Shown piece after piece: positions 27,696 through 35,588 of a stretch of 64,000 nucleotides of DNA. A program made the translations under genes and the position numbers. Every line of letters begins with the position of its first letter. Within the stretch, counting starts at the first letter, position 1. The stretch comes from Streptomyces tubercidicus (GTDB lineage Bacteria; Actinomycetota; Actinomycetes; Streptomycetales; Streptomycetaceae), in NCBI RefSeq assembly GCF_027497495.1, contig NZ_CP114205.1:7874001-7938000 (forward strand), written 5' to 3'. The notes under the pieces were generated by a model. That model saw only the letters and a program-made list of their open reading frames with translations. It had not been told where the DNA came from and made no database searches.

Positions 27696-29111
27696 ATGGA
27701 CACCACGGACGACACGCTGCACGCCGATGTCCTCGTCCTCGGCTTCGGCAAGGGCGGCAAGGTCGTGGCCGCGACGATGGGCCGGCTCGGCAAGCGCGTC
27801 GTCCTCGTCGAGCAGTCCGCGCACATGTATGGCGGGACCTGTCCCAATGTCGGCTGCGTACCGACCAAGGCGCTCGTCCACCGCTCCGGCAAACGCCGCC
27901 CCGAAGACCCGCCCCAGGAGTGGTACGAGCGCTCCGTGCAGGAGACCCAGGCCATCACCAAGCTGTTCCGCGGCGGGAATTACGAGGCGCTCGACGGCAT
28001 GGGCACCGTCACGGCCCTCACCGGACACGGCCGCTTCCGCGACCCCCACACCGTCGTCGTGGACACCGGCACGGGGCGGGTCACCGTCACGGGCGAGACG
28101 ATCCTGATCAACACCGGCTCCCACCCGCTCATCCCCGGCATTCCGGGGCTGCGGGAGAGCGAGTACCTCGTCAACAGCACCGAGCTGATCGAGTCGACCG
28201 TCCTGCCGGACCGGCTCGCCATCATCGGCGGCGGCTACCTCGGCATCGAGTTCGCCGCGATCTACCGCGCGTTCGGCTCGCAGGTCACCCTGTTCGAGGC
28301 GGCTCCCGAGCTGCTGGGCCAGGAGGACGACGACATCGCCGCCGCCGCGGTGAAGATCCTCACCGACGACGGTATCGAGATCGTCGCGGGCGCCGAGGTG
28401 ACCGAGGTCCGCGATGGCGAGACCGGCGCGCAGCTCACCTATGAGAAGGGCGGCGTGCGGCACACCGTCGAAGCTGATGCCGTACTCGCCGCCGTCGGCC
28501 GCGCCCCGACGACTCATGACCTCGGCCTCGAAGCCGCCGGCGTCGCCACCACTGAGCGCGGAGCCGTCCGGGTCGACGAGTATCTGCGCACCAGTCGGCC
28601 GCATATCTACGCCCTCGGCGATGTCAACGGCGGACCGCAGTTCACCTATATCTACCTCGACGACAGCCGTATCGTGCTCGACCAGCTCACCGGCGAGGGC
28701 ACCCGCTCGACCACGGACCGGGTGGCGATCCCGCACACCGTGTTCATGACCCCGCCGCTGGCGACCGTCGGACTCACCGAGAAGGAGGCCCGCGCGGCCG
28801 GACACCGGGTGAAGGTCGGCAGCCAGGCCGTCGCCGACATCGTGGCCATGCCCCGCGCCTACGTCGTCGAGGAGACCCGCGGGATGATGAAGTTCGTCAT
28901 GGACGCCGATACGGACGAGATCCTCGGCGCCGCCCTGCTCAGCGTCGACGCGCAGGAACTCATCAACACCGTCGCCCTCGCCATGCGACACCGCCTCAAG
29001 GCCGCCGACCTGCGCGATGCCGTCTACACCCACCCCAGCTCCACCGAGGCGTTCAACGACGTCATCACGGCCATCGTCCGCATCGACGAAGCACAAACCG
29101 CCGACGTGTAG
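27696..29111 (+). CDS. FAD-dependent pyridine nucleotide-disulfide oxidoreductase (RclA/MerA-like)
   Basis: 471 residues from the ATG at 27696 with GAAGGGGA upstream. The FAD site is VLVLGFGKGGK (a GxGxxG variant), and the redox-active disulfide is C49-x4-C54 in GGTCPNVGCVPTK. The NAD(P) site is IGGGYLGIEFA, and the C-terminal dimer-interface active His is in YTHPSSTEAF. It is homologous to mercuric reductase and RclA hypothiocyanous acid reductase rather than to lipoamide dehydrogenase; it has no MerA-type N-terminal metal domain. Reduction of an oxidant or metal in a stress response is inferred. Monocistronic. Confidence 0.88.
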   Translation: MDTTDDTLHADVLVLGFGKGGKVVAATMGRLGKRVVLVEQSAHMYGGTCPNVGCVPTKALVHRSGKRRPEDPPQEWYERSVQETQAITKLFRGGNYEALDGMGTVTALTGHGRFRDPHTVVVDTGTGRVTVTGETILINTGSHPLIPGIPGLRESEYLVNSTELIESTVLPDRLAIIGGGYLGIEFAAIYRAFGSQVTLFEAAPELLGQEDDDIAAAAVKILTDDGIEIVAGAEVTEVRDGETGAQLTYEKGGVRHTVEADAVLAAVGRAPTTHDLGLEAAGVATTERGAVRVDEYLRTSRPHIYALGDVNGGPQFTYIYLDDSRIVLDQLTGEGTRSTTDRVAIPHTVFMTPPLATVGLTEKEARAAGHRVKVGSQAVADIVAMPRAYVVEETRGMMKFVMDADTDEILGAALLSVDAQELINTVALAMRHRLKAADLRDAVYTHPSSTEAFNDVITAIVRIDEAQTADV

Positions 29112-29230
29112 GCCCGAGCACACCCGTTGACTCCGCGCTCACTCCCATGGCCCGGCGCTGCGGCCCGACTGGACTAAGTACGCGTGCCCGCCGGTGCGGA
29201 TGCATGAACGCTGAGTGCCATAGACCTCAT

Positions 29231-29300
29231 CAGACCCCGTGAGACCTATGGGACGAACCGTGAGACCCCGTGCGGCCTCATGAGACCCCGTGAGACCTCA
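29231..29300 (+). repeat. Imperfect 20-bp tandem repeats upstream of a hydrolase gene
   Basis: TGAGACCCCGTGCGGCCTCA (29261) and TGAGACCCCGTGAGACCTCA (29281) abut each other with 18 of 20 bases equal. A third partial copy, AGACCCCGTGAGACCTATG, is at 29232. The block ends 17 bases before the GTG at 29318 and may be an operator array or a slippage product. Confidence 0.7.
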
Positions 29301-29317
29301 GGGGAAGCGAGAAGGAC

Positions 29318-30307
29318 GTGGTGGCGTTGGCGGCATTTCCGGTTCCTCGATCACGGCGACGAATACGTCGCACACATGTCATGGCGGCCGGGTGCGCCAT
29401 GGCACTGTGCACTGCGGTGTCGGCCCCCGCCGCCGCGGACGGCGGTGCGGCCCCGGCCAAACCCACCATCGTCCTCGTGCACGGGGCATTCGCGGACGCC
29501 TCCAGCTGGAACGGGGTCGCCGAACGGCTCGAACGCCGCGGCTACACCGTCATCGCCCCGGCCAACCCACTGCGCGGGCTCTACAGCGACTCCACCTACA
29601 TCGCCTCCGTACTGGACAGCATCAAGGGTCCGATCGTGCTGGCGGGTCACTCCTACGGCGGTGCCGTGATCAGTACGGCGGCCGCGGGAAACCCCCGGGT
29701 GAAGTCGCTGGTGTATGTGGCGGCGCAGGTGCCCGATGTGGGCGAGAGCGGGATGTCCCTGTCCGCCAGGTTCCCCAGCGAACTGGGCACCGCCACCAGG
29801 ACCGTTCCGTACCGGGCCGGCGGCGGGGTGAGCGGGACCGACATCTACGTCAAGCGGGACAAGGTGTATCCGGTCTTCGCCGCCTGCCTGCCGGAGCACC
29901 AGGCGAACCTGCTGGGGGTCACCCAGCGGCCCGCGGCCACCACCGCGTTCTCCGAGAAGGCCAGGGTCGCGGCCTGGAAGACCATCCCCTCCTGGGCCCT
30001 TGTCAGCCGCCAGGACAAGACCATCAACCCGGACCAGGAACGCTTCGAGGCCAAGCGCGCCCACTCCCACACCGTGGAGATCAACTCCTGCCATGTGTCT
30101 TTGATCGCGGACCCCGAAGCGGTCTCCGACCTCGTCCTCCAAGCCGCCACGGCAGGCGAATCCACTCGGCGTCCCGCGCTGGCCGGCACCGGAGCCACCC
30201 ACGACACCCGGTCCGAGACCGCATTCACCGGCATCGCCGTCGCCTCGGTGGTCGCCGGCGCGGGGGCCGTCCTCGCAGGCCGTCGCCTGAGGCGCCGCGC
30301 GGACTGA
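29318..30307 (+). CDS. Exported, C-terminally membrane-anchored alpha/beta hydrolase
   Basis: 329 residues from a GTG preceded by GAAGGA. A signal-like segment (VMAAGCAMALCTAVSAPAAA, about residues 21-40) predicts export. The hydrolase has VLVHGAFADASSW, nucleophile elbow AGHSYGG (Ser), SRQDKTI (Asp) and NSCHVSLI (His), the order of the RsbQ/pyrethroid-hydrolase-like group. The C-terminus has one hydrophobic helix (GIAVASVVAGAGAVLAG) followed by RRLRRR, so the enzyme is probably held on the outer face of the membrane. The substrate is unknown. A 20-bp repeat block lies upstream. Confidence 0.85.
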   Translation: MVALAAFPVPRSRRRIRRTHVMAAGCAMALCTAVSAPAAADGGAAPAKPTIVLVHGAFADASSWNGVAERLERRGYTVIAPANPLRGLYSDSTYIASVLDSIKGPIVLAGHSYGGAVISTAAAGNPRVKSLVYVAAQVPDVGESGMSLSARFPSELGTATRTVPYRAGGGVSGTDIYVKRDKVYPVFAACLPEHQANLLGVTQRPAATTAFSEKARVAAWKTIPSWALVSRQDKTINPDQERFEAKRAHSHTVEINSCHVSLIADPEAVSDLVLQAATAGESTRRPALAGTGATHDTRSETAFTGIAVASVVAGAGAVLAGRRLRRRAD

Positions 30308-30408
30308 CGGCGCGAGCCGGCGTCCCCTCCCGGTGTGCCGGGCGCGGTGCCGCCGCCCAGCGGCGGTTCGATTGCCGCCGGGCCCTGACGAGCGCCGAGA
30401 GGACAGAC

Positions 30409-31248
30409 ATGACCACCTCGTACGAAACCATCAGCACCAGCCTGCACGGCAACGTCCTGTCCGCCACCTTCCACGCCCCGCCGATCAACCTCATCGGCCC
30501 CGAGGTCGTACGCGATCTCGTCGGGCTCCTTGAGGAGCTCTCCCACCCGGCCGCTGCCCGTGTGGTGGTCTTCGACAGCGCGGATCCCGACTTCTTCTTC
30601 CCCCACGTCGACTTGACCAAAGTTCCCGAATACACCGCTGAAGCCGCGAAAGCCGGAGGGCCGGGTGATGCCTCCCTGGGGATGCTGTTCCACCAGCTGA
30701 GCCAGCTCCCGGCCGTCACGATCGCCAAGCTGCGTGGCAGAGCACGGGGCGCCGGCAGCGAATTCCTCCTCGCCTGCGATATGCGCTTCGCCTCCCGGGA
30801 GAACGCCGTCCTGGGCCAGCTGGAAGTCGGCATCGGCGCCCCGCCCGGCGCGGGCGCGATCCAGCACCTCACCCGTCTGCTGGGCCGGGGCCGAGCGCTC
30901 GAAGCCGTACTGACATCGGCCGACTTCGATGCCGAACTCGCCGAACGCTACGGCTGGATCAACCGCGCGGTGCCCGACGCCGAGCTGGACGAGTTCGTAG
31001 CCGGTATCGCCGGGCGCATGGCGGACTTCCCCCGCGATGCGCTGATCGCGGCCAAGTCAGCCATCAACGCCATCAGCCTGCCCACTCCGGCCGACGTACG
31101 CGCCGATGCCGCGATGTTCCAGCAGCTCGTACGAGGCGAGAGCTCACAGGAACGCACCGCGGCGTTGTTCCAGCGGGGCCTCCAGACGCGCGGCCGTGCC
31201 GAGCTCGAACTCGGGGATGTGCTGGGCGAGTTGAGCGCCGTCGACTGA
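30409..31248 (+). CDS. Enoyl-CoA hydratase/isomerase family protein
   Basis: 279 residues from the ATG at 30409 with GAGAGGA upstream. The crotonase oxyanion loop is KLRGRARGAGSEFLLACDMR, followed by LGQLEVGIGAPPGAGAIQHL, which keeps one active-site-position Glu. The N-terminal half contains NLIGPEVVRDL in place of the usual N-A-L segment, and the A-P-P-I-N-L-I part matches family members acting on non-fatty-acid acyl-CoAs. It follows the anchored hydrolase by 102 bp in the same direction; co-transcription is possible. The substrate is not known. Confidence 0.85.
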   Translation: MTTSYETISTSLHGNVLSATFHAPPINLIGPEVVRDLVGLLEELSHPAAARVVVFDSADPDFFFPHVDLTKVPEYTAEAAKAGGPGDASLGMLFHQLSQLPAVTIAKLRGRARGAGSEFLLACDMRFASRENAVLGQLEVGIGAPPGAGAIQHLTRLLGRGRALEAVLTSADFDAELAERYGWINRAVPDAELDEFVAGIAGRMADFPRDALIAAKSAINAISLPTPADVRADAAMFQQLVRGESSQERTAALFQRGLQTRGRAELELGDVLGELSAVD

Positions 31249-31292
31249 GGCAGGTGGGCGGGCGGGCGCGGTGGCCGTCGAGGCCCGGCCGA

Positions 31293-33053
31293 CTACAGGT
31301 CCAGGACGACTTCGGTGGTGGGCCGGCTGCAGCAGACGAGGACGGTGCCGGGCTCGGGGGGTTCGAGCGGCGGGGTGGTGTAGGTGGTCTCGCCCGAGAC
31401 GAGGTGGGTGACGCAGGTGTGGCAGACGCCGGTGCGGCAGGACCAGCGGGTGGGGACATCGCAGGCTTCGGCGAGGTCGAGGAGTGCGGCGTGGGCCGGT
31501 GACCAAGGGGTGGTGATACCGCTGCGGGCGAAGGTGATGAGCGGGCCGCTGCCCGGGGGACCGGGCGGCTGGTGTGGCCGGAGCGCGGCCGTGGATGTGA
31601 CGCCGGGGTTGATGGCGGGGAGGGCGCTGAACTGTTCCGTATGAATCCGCATGGGGTCCAGCCCGTGAGCGCGCAGCAGGCCGCCGACGGAGTCCATGAA
31701 GGCGGGCGGTCCGCAGAGGTAGGTGTCGGCGTCAGCGGGAAGGCCGATGGCCGCGAGTGCGGGAGCGGACGGGCGGCCCCGCGAGATATGCGGCTCATCG
31801 GGAGGCGGGCTTTCGGCGGTGTAGTAGATGTGCTCGTGGGCGTCGGGGAGCTGCGACAGAAGAGCGTGGGTCTCGTCCGCGAAGGCGTGGTGGGTGCGGT
31901 CATGGGCGGTGTGGATCCACCAGACCGGGCGGGGGTCCCGGGCGGCGGCGAGCTGGTGGAGCATGGCGAGTACGGGAGTGATACCGATCCCCGCCGAAAG
32001 GAGCGCGACCGGGCCGGTGCCGTCTTCGAGCACGAACGTTCCACGGGGGCAGGCGATGTCCACGAGGTCCCCGGTGTGGAGCGTGGCATGGAGATAGCCG
32101 CTGACCTGCCCGTGGGGCTCGTGCTTGACGCTGATGCGGTAGGTGCCCGCGGTGGGTGCCGAGGAGAGTGAGTAGCTGCGCACCACGGGGGCGGTGTCGC
32201 CGAGGGTGAGGCGCAGGGAGAGATATTGGCCGGCGCGCGCCTCGGGGAGCGGTGTGCCGTCGGTGGTGTCGAGGTAGATCGACGAGACGGTGGGGGTCTC
32301 GGGGACGATGCGGGCGACCCGCAGGGCCTTGAACCCCGGCCATCCCGGCTCCTCCCGGTGCTGCCGGTTCCCCGCGCCCGCGCCCGGCCATCCCGGTTCC
32401 TGTCCGGGCCGCCGGGCAGTGGCGAGTTCGCGGAACGACTGCTGCCAACCGGGGCTGAGCGCAGGGATGTTCAGGGCTTTGTGCAGGAGGGCCGGGTCGC
32501 GGTCGGGGAGGTAGAGGAGTGCGTCGGTGTCGGCGACGCTGAGTTCCTCGGGGCCCTTGCGGATGAGGGTGATCTCGTCACCGGCCTGGACGCGTCCCTC
32601 GGTGAGGACGCGCAGGTAGAAGCCGGGGCGGTGGTGGGCGACCAGCAGGGCGGCCATGGTGGGTTCGCCCAGGCGCATCCCGACGCGGTAGCAGGTGACG
32701 CGCGGCTGGGTGACTTCGAATTCCGCCTCGCCGATGCGATACCGGTCGCCGATGCACACTTCGTCGTCGGGCAGCCCGTCGACGGTGAAGTTCTCCCCGA
32801 AACTCCCGAACGTCAGGTCATCGCGGCCGAGTTGCTCCCGCCAGTACCGGTAGGACTGCAGCTGGTAGACGAGTACGGCACGGATGTCACCGCCATGACC
32901 GGCCAGGTCTCCCTGGCCGTCTCCGTCGATATTCAGCCGTCGCACCATCCGCGGGCCGTGCACGGGGGATTTCCAGGCTCCGGTGTGGACGGTCCGGCCC
33001 TGCCAGGACACATCCTTCGGCATTCCGACGTTCACGGACAGCAGCGTCGCCAT
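31293..33053 (-). CDS. MOSC domain - flavin reductase - [2Fe-2S] ferredoxin fusion oxidoreductase
   Basis: 586 residues. Residues 1-165 form a YiiM-type MOSC domain (HGPRMVRRLNIDGDGQGDL, GENFTVDGLPDDEVCIGDR, VTCYRVGMRL), followed by the small 3-alpha domain (ELSVADTDALLYLPDRD...). A Pro/Gly linker with two EPGWPG copies comes next. Then there is a ferredoxin-reductase module (VVRSYSLSSAP FAD motif, SAGIGITPVLAML, YLCGPPAFM NAD motif) and a C-terminal plant-type [2Fe-2S] domain with C-x4-C-x2-C plus a distal CC. MOSC domains bind a sulfur-bound or Mo-type cofactor; electrons could pass from NAD(P)H through FAD and the iron-sulfur cluster to it. YiiM relatives reduce N-hydroxylated bases. Confidence 0.9.
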   Translation of the reverse strand: MATLLSVNVGMPKDVSWQGRTVHTGAWKSPVHGPRMVRRLNIDGDGQGDLAGHGGDIRAVLVYQLQSYRYWREQLGRDDLTFGSFGENFTVDGLPDDEVCIGDRYRIGEAEFEVTQPRVTCYRVGMRLGEPTMAALLVAHHRPGFYLRVLTEGRVQAGDEITLIRKGPEELSVADTDALLYLPDRDPALLHKALNIPALSPGWQQSFRELATARRPGQEPGWPGAGAGNRQHREEPGWPGFKALRVARIVPETPTVSSIYLDTTDGTPLPEARAGQYLSLRLTLGDTAPVVRSYSLSSAPTAGTYRISVKHEPHGQVSGYLHATLHTGDLVDIACPRGTFVLEDGTGPVALLSAGIGITPVLAMLHQLAAARDPRPVWWIHTAHDRTHHAFADETHALLSQLPDAHEHIYYTAESPPPDEPHISRGRPSAPALAAIGLPADADTYLCGPPAFMDSVGGLLRAHGLDPMRIHTEQFSALPAINPGVTSTAALRPHQPPGPPGSGPLITFARSGITTPWSPAHAALLDLAEACDVPTRWSCRTGVCHTCVTHLVSGETTYTTPPLEPPEPGTVLVCCSRPTTEVVLDL

Positions 33054-33212
33054 CGCGGACCTCCTGCGGGGTGGCCGGACGGGGGTGACCCCTCATGGCG
33101 CGGTGATCTGTGCGCTGCTGCCGATCCTAGTTTTGCGCCGGTGCCGCCGCGATTCCGTGATCGCCCGCCATGGATGCGTGCACCGGGACCGGCGGAACGG
33201 CTGCCGGAGGTG

Positions 33213-33725
33213 TCACTCGGCGGCGGCCTCGCGGGTGCGCTGATAGTGGCGTCGGGCCTTCATCCTGTTGCCGCAGAGGGCCATCGAGCACCAGCGGCCC
33301 TTGTTGGTCTTGCTGCGGTCGAGGAGGAAGCGCCGGCACTCCGGGTTGGCACACGGCCGTAGCCGACCGGGCATTGTCTCCTGCAGATCGCTCCAGGCCA
33401 GGACGGCATCCACCGCCATCCGGTGCTCCGCGGGGGCGTCGATCTCCCAGGTCACTCCGGCGGAGGAGAGCTGCGGGTGGGAGGTGACGCCCTTGAGGAG
33501 CGGGGCCAGCGACGAGGCCGGCCGGCTGCCGCGCACCACGGCCTGCAGGGCATCACGCGCGCGCAGCAGCTGCCGGTGCTCCTCAGCGGTGCCACGGCCG
33601 CCGTGCGCCCGCTGCCAGGACTTGGCCGCCGCCGGATCCGCCAGCTGATCCTGGACGGCTCCGCCCACCACCGGCGTGGTGTTGAGGAGCTCAAGCAGCG
33701 CGTCCTGCGGCTCTCGATCGGCCAC
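33213..33725 (-). CDS. ABATE/CGNR zinc-finger transcriptional regulator
   Basis: 170 residues from the GTG at 33725; AGGAGG lies about seven bases upstream of it, whereas the GTG at 33731 is too close to the site. The C-terminus is a CGNR zinc finger: RPCANPECRRFLLDRSKT, then GRWCSMALCGNRMKARRHY with the four Cys and the CGNR tetrad. The N-terminal part is the stress-response ABATE domain, beginning with LLELLNTTP. It is divergent from the hydrolase gene at 34024, its likely target. A repeated 12-bp element lies in the shared region. Confidence 0.85.
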   Translation of the reverse strand: MADREPQDALLELLNTTPVVGGAVQDQLADPAAAKSWQRAHGGRGTAEEHRQLLRARDALQAVVRGSRPASSLAPLLKGVTSHPQLSSAGVTWEIDAPAEHRMAVDAVLAWSDLQETMPGRLRPCANPECRRFLLDRSKTNKGRWCSMALCGNRMKARRHYQRTREAAAE

Positions 33726-33753
33726 CTTCACTCCTCCTAACCGGATTGACTTG

Positions 33754-33765
33754 CTTGACAGGTTA
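33754..33765. promoter_or_regulatory. CTTGACAGGTTA element near the CGNR regulator start
   Basis: An 11/12 match to the element at 33953-33964. TTGAC may be a -35 box of the regulator promoter on the opposite strand, or half of an operator. The shared GGTTA extension argues for a regulator site. Confidence 0.4.
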
Positions 33766-33952
33766 CATGATGCGTCGGGTGGCAGTCGTGGGTGTGTGGG
33801 CGCGCATGGGCCGCCTGGGTGGGTGCGACGGGTGGGCGGGTAAGTGTGCAGGTCCGCCGTCCTGCGTGGGGGGACGCTTGGGGTCATACCGGCCACTTGG
33901 CGGCCGGGCCCGGCGCCCCGGAGTGGCAAGTCTACCTAACCTCCAAAATGCT

Positions 33953-33964
33953 CTTGACTGGTTA
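33953..33964. promoter_or_regulatory. CTTGACTGGTTA element before the hydrolase gene
   Basis: Nearly identical to the element at 33754-33765, in the same orientation, and 60 bases before the hydrolase start at 34024. The local sequence becomes AT-rich down to the ribosome site. It is a candidate CGNR operator overlapping a -35 box (TTGACT). Confidence 0.45.
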
Positions 33965-34023
33965 TGGTCGAGCGTGTTCCACTGGCGATATAACCCACAA
34001 AACTCAAAAGAAAGGTTAGGGAC

Positions 34024-34893
34024 ATGGCCCCCGCAGTCCACCACCGCACCGTCATCGTCAACGGCCTTGAGGTCTTCTACCGGGAGGCCGGCGCCTCCTC
34101 ATCACCCACCCTGGTGCTGCTCCACGGCTTCCCGACCAGCTCGCACATGTTCCGCCACCTGATCCCGGCGCTTGCTGACCGCTACCACGTGATCGCCCCC
34201 GACCACATCGGGTTCGGGCAGTCCGCGATGCCGTCCCCGGAGGACTTCCCGTACACCTTCGAAGCCCTCACCGAGATCACCGCCGGACTGCTCCAGCACC
34301 TGGGCATCGACCGGTACGCGCTGTACGTCCAGGACTACGGCGCCCCCATCGGCTGGCGGCTCGCCCTTCAGGACCCGGACCGCATCACCGCGATCATCAC
34401 CCAGAACGGCAACGCCTACGAGGAGGGCTTCGTCAAACCCTTCTGGGACGGCGTCTTCGCCTACGCCGCAGCACCCGGACCGGAGACCGAAGCCCCCATG
34501 CGAGGCGCCCTGACCGCCGAGATCACCCGGTGGCAGTACGTGAACGGAGTCGCCGACCCCAGCCTGGTCAGCCCCGACAACTGGGTTCACGACCAGGCGC
34601 TCCTGGACCGTCCCGGCAATGACGAGATCCAGCTCAGGCTGTTCCGCGACTACCCCACCAACGTGGACCTCTACCCGCAGGTCCACCAGTACTTCCGCGA
34701 CTCCCAGGTCCCGCTGCTGGCGGTCTGGGGCGCAGGCGACGAGATCTTCGGCCCCGACGGCGCCACGGCATTCAGCCAGGACCTGCCCAACGCCGAGATC
34801 CATCTGCTGGAGTCGGGGCACTTCGCCCTGGAGAGCCACCTCGACACCATCACCGAGCACATCCGCACCTTCCTCACCGGCGCTCTCGCCTGA
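34024..34893 (+). CDS. Alpha/beta hydrolase, haloalkane dehalogenase/epoxide hydrolase-like
   Basis: 289 residues; AAAGGTTAGGGAC precedes the ATG. The oxyanion motif is LLHGFPTSSHMF, and the nucleophile position is Asp104 in VQDYGAPIG, so it is an Asp-nucleophile hydrolase rather than a Ser esterase. The acid is in WGAGDEIFG and the His in ESGHFALES. This fits the haloalkane dehalogenase/fluoroacetate dehalogenase/epoxide hydrolase branch, which opens C-halogen or epoxide bonds. It is divergent from the CGNR regulator, which may induce it in response to a reactive substrate. Confidence 0.85.
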   Translation: MAPAVHHRTVIVNGLEVFYREAGASSSPTLVLLHGFPTSSHMFRHLIPALADRYHVIAPDHIGFGQSAMPSPEDFPYTFEALTEITAGLLQHLGIDRYALYVQDYGAPIGWRLALQDPDRITAIITQNGNAYEEGFVKPFWDGVFAYAAAPGPETEAPMRGALTAEITRWQYVNGVADPSLVSPDNWVHDQALLDRPGNDEIQLRLFRDYPTNVDLYPQVHQYFRDSQVPLLAVWGAGDEIFGPDGATAFSQDLPNAEIHLLESGHFALESHLDTITEHIRTFLTGALA

Positions 34894-35013
34894 CGCACGG
34901 AAGGGAAAGGGCGTTTTGATAACGTCGCCCGCGCGGCGAAGATCCGTTTGTCCCGTCCGCATAGCGCGTCTTCCGGTGGGGCTGTCGGATCGAGAGGCGG
35001 AGTTCAGGTGAGG

Positions 35014-35523
35014 CTAGGCACTGTCCGCGACGCTGTCGTCCCGGACGGAAGCGCCGCCCTCGTCCGCCGCGTGCCGGGCGAACGCCGCGTGAAAGGCCTC
35101 CAGGCCGGCCGCGAGGTTGGCGACATCGGCGGGTTCCATCTGCTCCAGGGTGGCCGTGACCTCGCGGCTCCGTGCCGCGCGGTACTCCTCCAGCAGCACC
35201 TTGCCGCGCAAACTCAGCCTCAGCTCGACCTCGCGTCGGCTCGTCGCGCTGGGGCCCCGCTCGGCGAGACCCATCGCCTCCAGGCGGTCGCAGAGCCTGC
35301 TGACCGCCGGTGGACGCGAGGCGAGCGCTTCGGCGAGGGTGCGCAGATTCGTGCCTTCCCGTTTCTCGATCACCAGGAGTGCGCGGAGCTGGGAAGGGGA
35401 CACTCCCGCCGAGCGCGCCGCTTCCTGTCCACGTCCCCACAGAACCTCAAGCAGCTCCGCGGCGGCAAGGGCCGCCGCGCTCGCCTGCTCGCGGGAAGGG
35501 GACCGACTGGTGAAACGGGACAC
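35014..35523 (-). CDS. MarR-family transcriptional regulator
   Basis: 169 residues from a GTG at 35523. The winged helix is recognisable: GVSPSQLRALLVIEKREGTN, then LRTLAEALASRPPAVSRLCD (recognition helix), LEAMGLAERGPSATSRREVE (wing) and LSLRGKVLLEEYRAARSREV. It is divergent from the PP2C phosphatase at 35589 with only 65 bp between, so it probably controls that gene and itself. The ligand is unknown. It marks the left edge of the partner-switching island. Confidence 0.85.
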   Translation of the reverse strand: MSRFTSRSPSREQASAAALAAAELLEVLWGRGQEAARSAGVSPSQLRALLVIEKREGTNLRTLAEALASRPPAVSRLCDRLEAMGLAERGPSATSRREVELRLSLRGKVLLEEYRAARSREVTATLEQMEPADVANLAAGLEAFHAAFARHAADEGGASVRDDSVADSA

Positions 35524-35588
35524 ACGAACACTCTGTCACCCTGTGCGTCCCGTTGTCAGACCGACCCTGCCCTTGAGGCTGTACGAAG

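Noticed and set aside
27342-29123. Minus-strand open frame of 593 codons
   Set aside because: It is antisense to the disulfide oxidoreductase, with no recognisable motifs; its far end overlaps the isochorismatase remnant in another frame.
29290-31248. Plus-strand open frame of 652 codons covering two genes
   Set aside because: Its C-terminal part is the enoyl-CoA hydratase, but the N-terminal part runs through the hydrolase in the wrong frame. The hydratase start is the ATG at 30409.
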